Source: a virus
Virus record (IMG/VR): IMGVR_UViG_3300035698_001694
Span: 1-20,399 of that record
Length of the DNA stretch: 20,399 nucleotides
Direction: 5' to 3' (one strand)
A model generated the notes under the pieces. The model was not told the DNA's origin, did not search any database, and saw nothing but the letters and a program-made list of their open reading frames with translations. Position 1 is the stretch's first letter, and each line of letters starts with the position of its first letter. The position numbers and the translations under genes are program-made. Shown here piece by piece: positions 20,271-20,399 of the stretch.

Positions 20271-20399
20271 TTAAACAGGTTCGGGCGTCATTAACTTTCT
20301 GATCGCCATAACCTTATTAACTAACTGCATTCTTTGTGCTTGCGTTCCACTCAGATATAGAGGGTTCGCTTGTATGTCATCTATCTGTGACTGATAATC
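20271..20399 (-). CDS. Partial CDS, C-terminus of gene upstream of capsid
   Basis: The last 42 residues of a gene running off the right edge of the window: DYQSQIDDIQANPLYLSGTQ, then a helical, basic stretch (AQRMQLVNKVMAIRKLM) and a TPEPV end. In T7-like and related phages the gene before the capsid is the scaffold, and scaffold C-termini are often short basic helices that contact the coat protein. That fits what is visible, but 42 residues do not allow a firm call; a small hypothetical protein is possible. Confidence 0.6.
   Translation of the reverse strand, partial: DYQSQIDDIQANPLYLSGTQAQRMQLVNKVMAIRKLMTPEPV

Overview
This window reads as part of the structural region of a tailed double-stranded DNA phage with a short, T7-type tail (podovirus-like). 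All supported genes lie on the minus strand, so transcription runs from position 20399 towards position 1. The order is the same as in T7-like phages: capsid, terminator, tail tube (gp11-like), nozzle (gp12-like), GNAT-fold internal protein (gp13-like), two helical internal virion proteins (gp14/gp15-like), a giant ejection protein (gp16-like), tail fibre (gp17-like), then small late genes. Similarity to T7 is mainly in order and architecture; several proteins look more like those of environmental podoviruses. No tRNA, rRNA, CRISPR array, integrase, transposase, portal, terminase, polymerase or endolysin gene was seen. The host cannot be inferred.

Layout in transcription order. (1) 20399-18375: the C-terminus of an unidentified gene before the capsid gene, a 137-nt hairpin-rich leader, the major capsid protein, and a likely capsid-associated protein. 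(2) 18367-18336: a strong intrinsic terminator. (3) 18323-16821: small virion genes, including a 36-residue ORF and a tandem pair of paralogous beta-rich proteins. (4) 16816-11079: tail tube and nozzle. The nozzle appears split. A 58-residue ORF carries its usual N-terminus and stops after the RRPGTRFV segment. The rest resumes about 2.2 kb downstream, inside a 1131-residue GTG-start protein whose N-terminal third is an unrelated beta-rich domain plus repeats. Three small genes lie between. (5) 11079-3771: a GNAT-like protein, a small basic protein, two internal virion proteins, and a 1573-residue ejection protein. The last carries a candidate ADP-ribosyltransferase region and a zinc-peptidase region (HEIEH), and the peptidase is bracketed by two near-identical linkers. 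(6) 3770-368: tail fibre and four small genes, the last a membrane-anchored coiled-coil protein that may act in lysis. (7) 367-1: a 272-nt AT-rich spacer with hairpins and spaced repeats, then the start of another gene.

The genes are tightly packed. Several adjacent pairs share TAATG, ATGA or longer stop/start overlaps, and most starts have an AAGGA or AGGAG-type ribosome-binding site, so translational coupling is likely. The most notable features are the split nozzle gene with its inserted module and the ejected polyvalent protein with two candidate effector domains.
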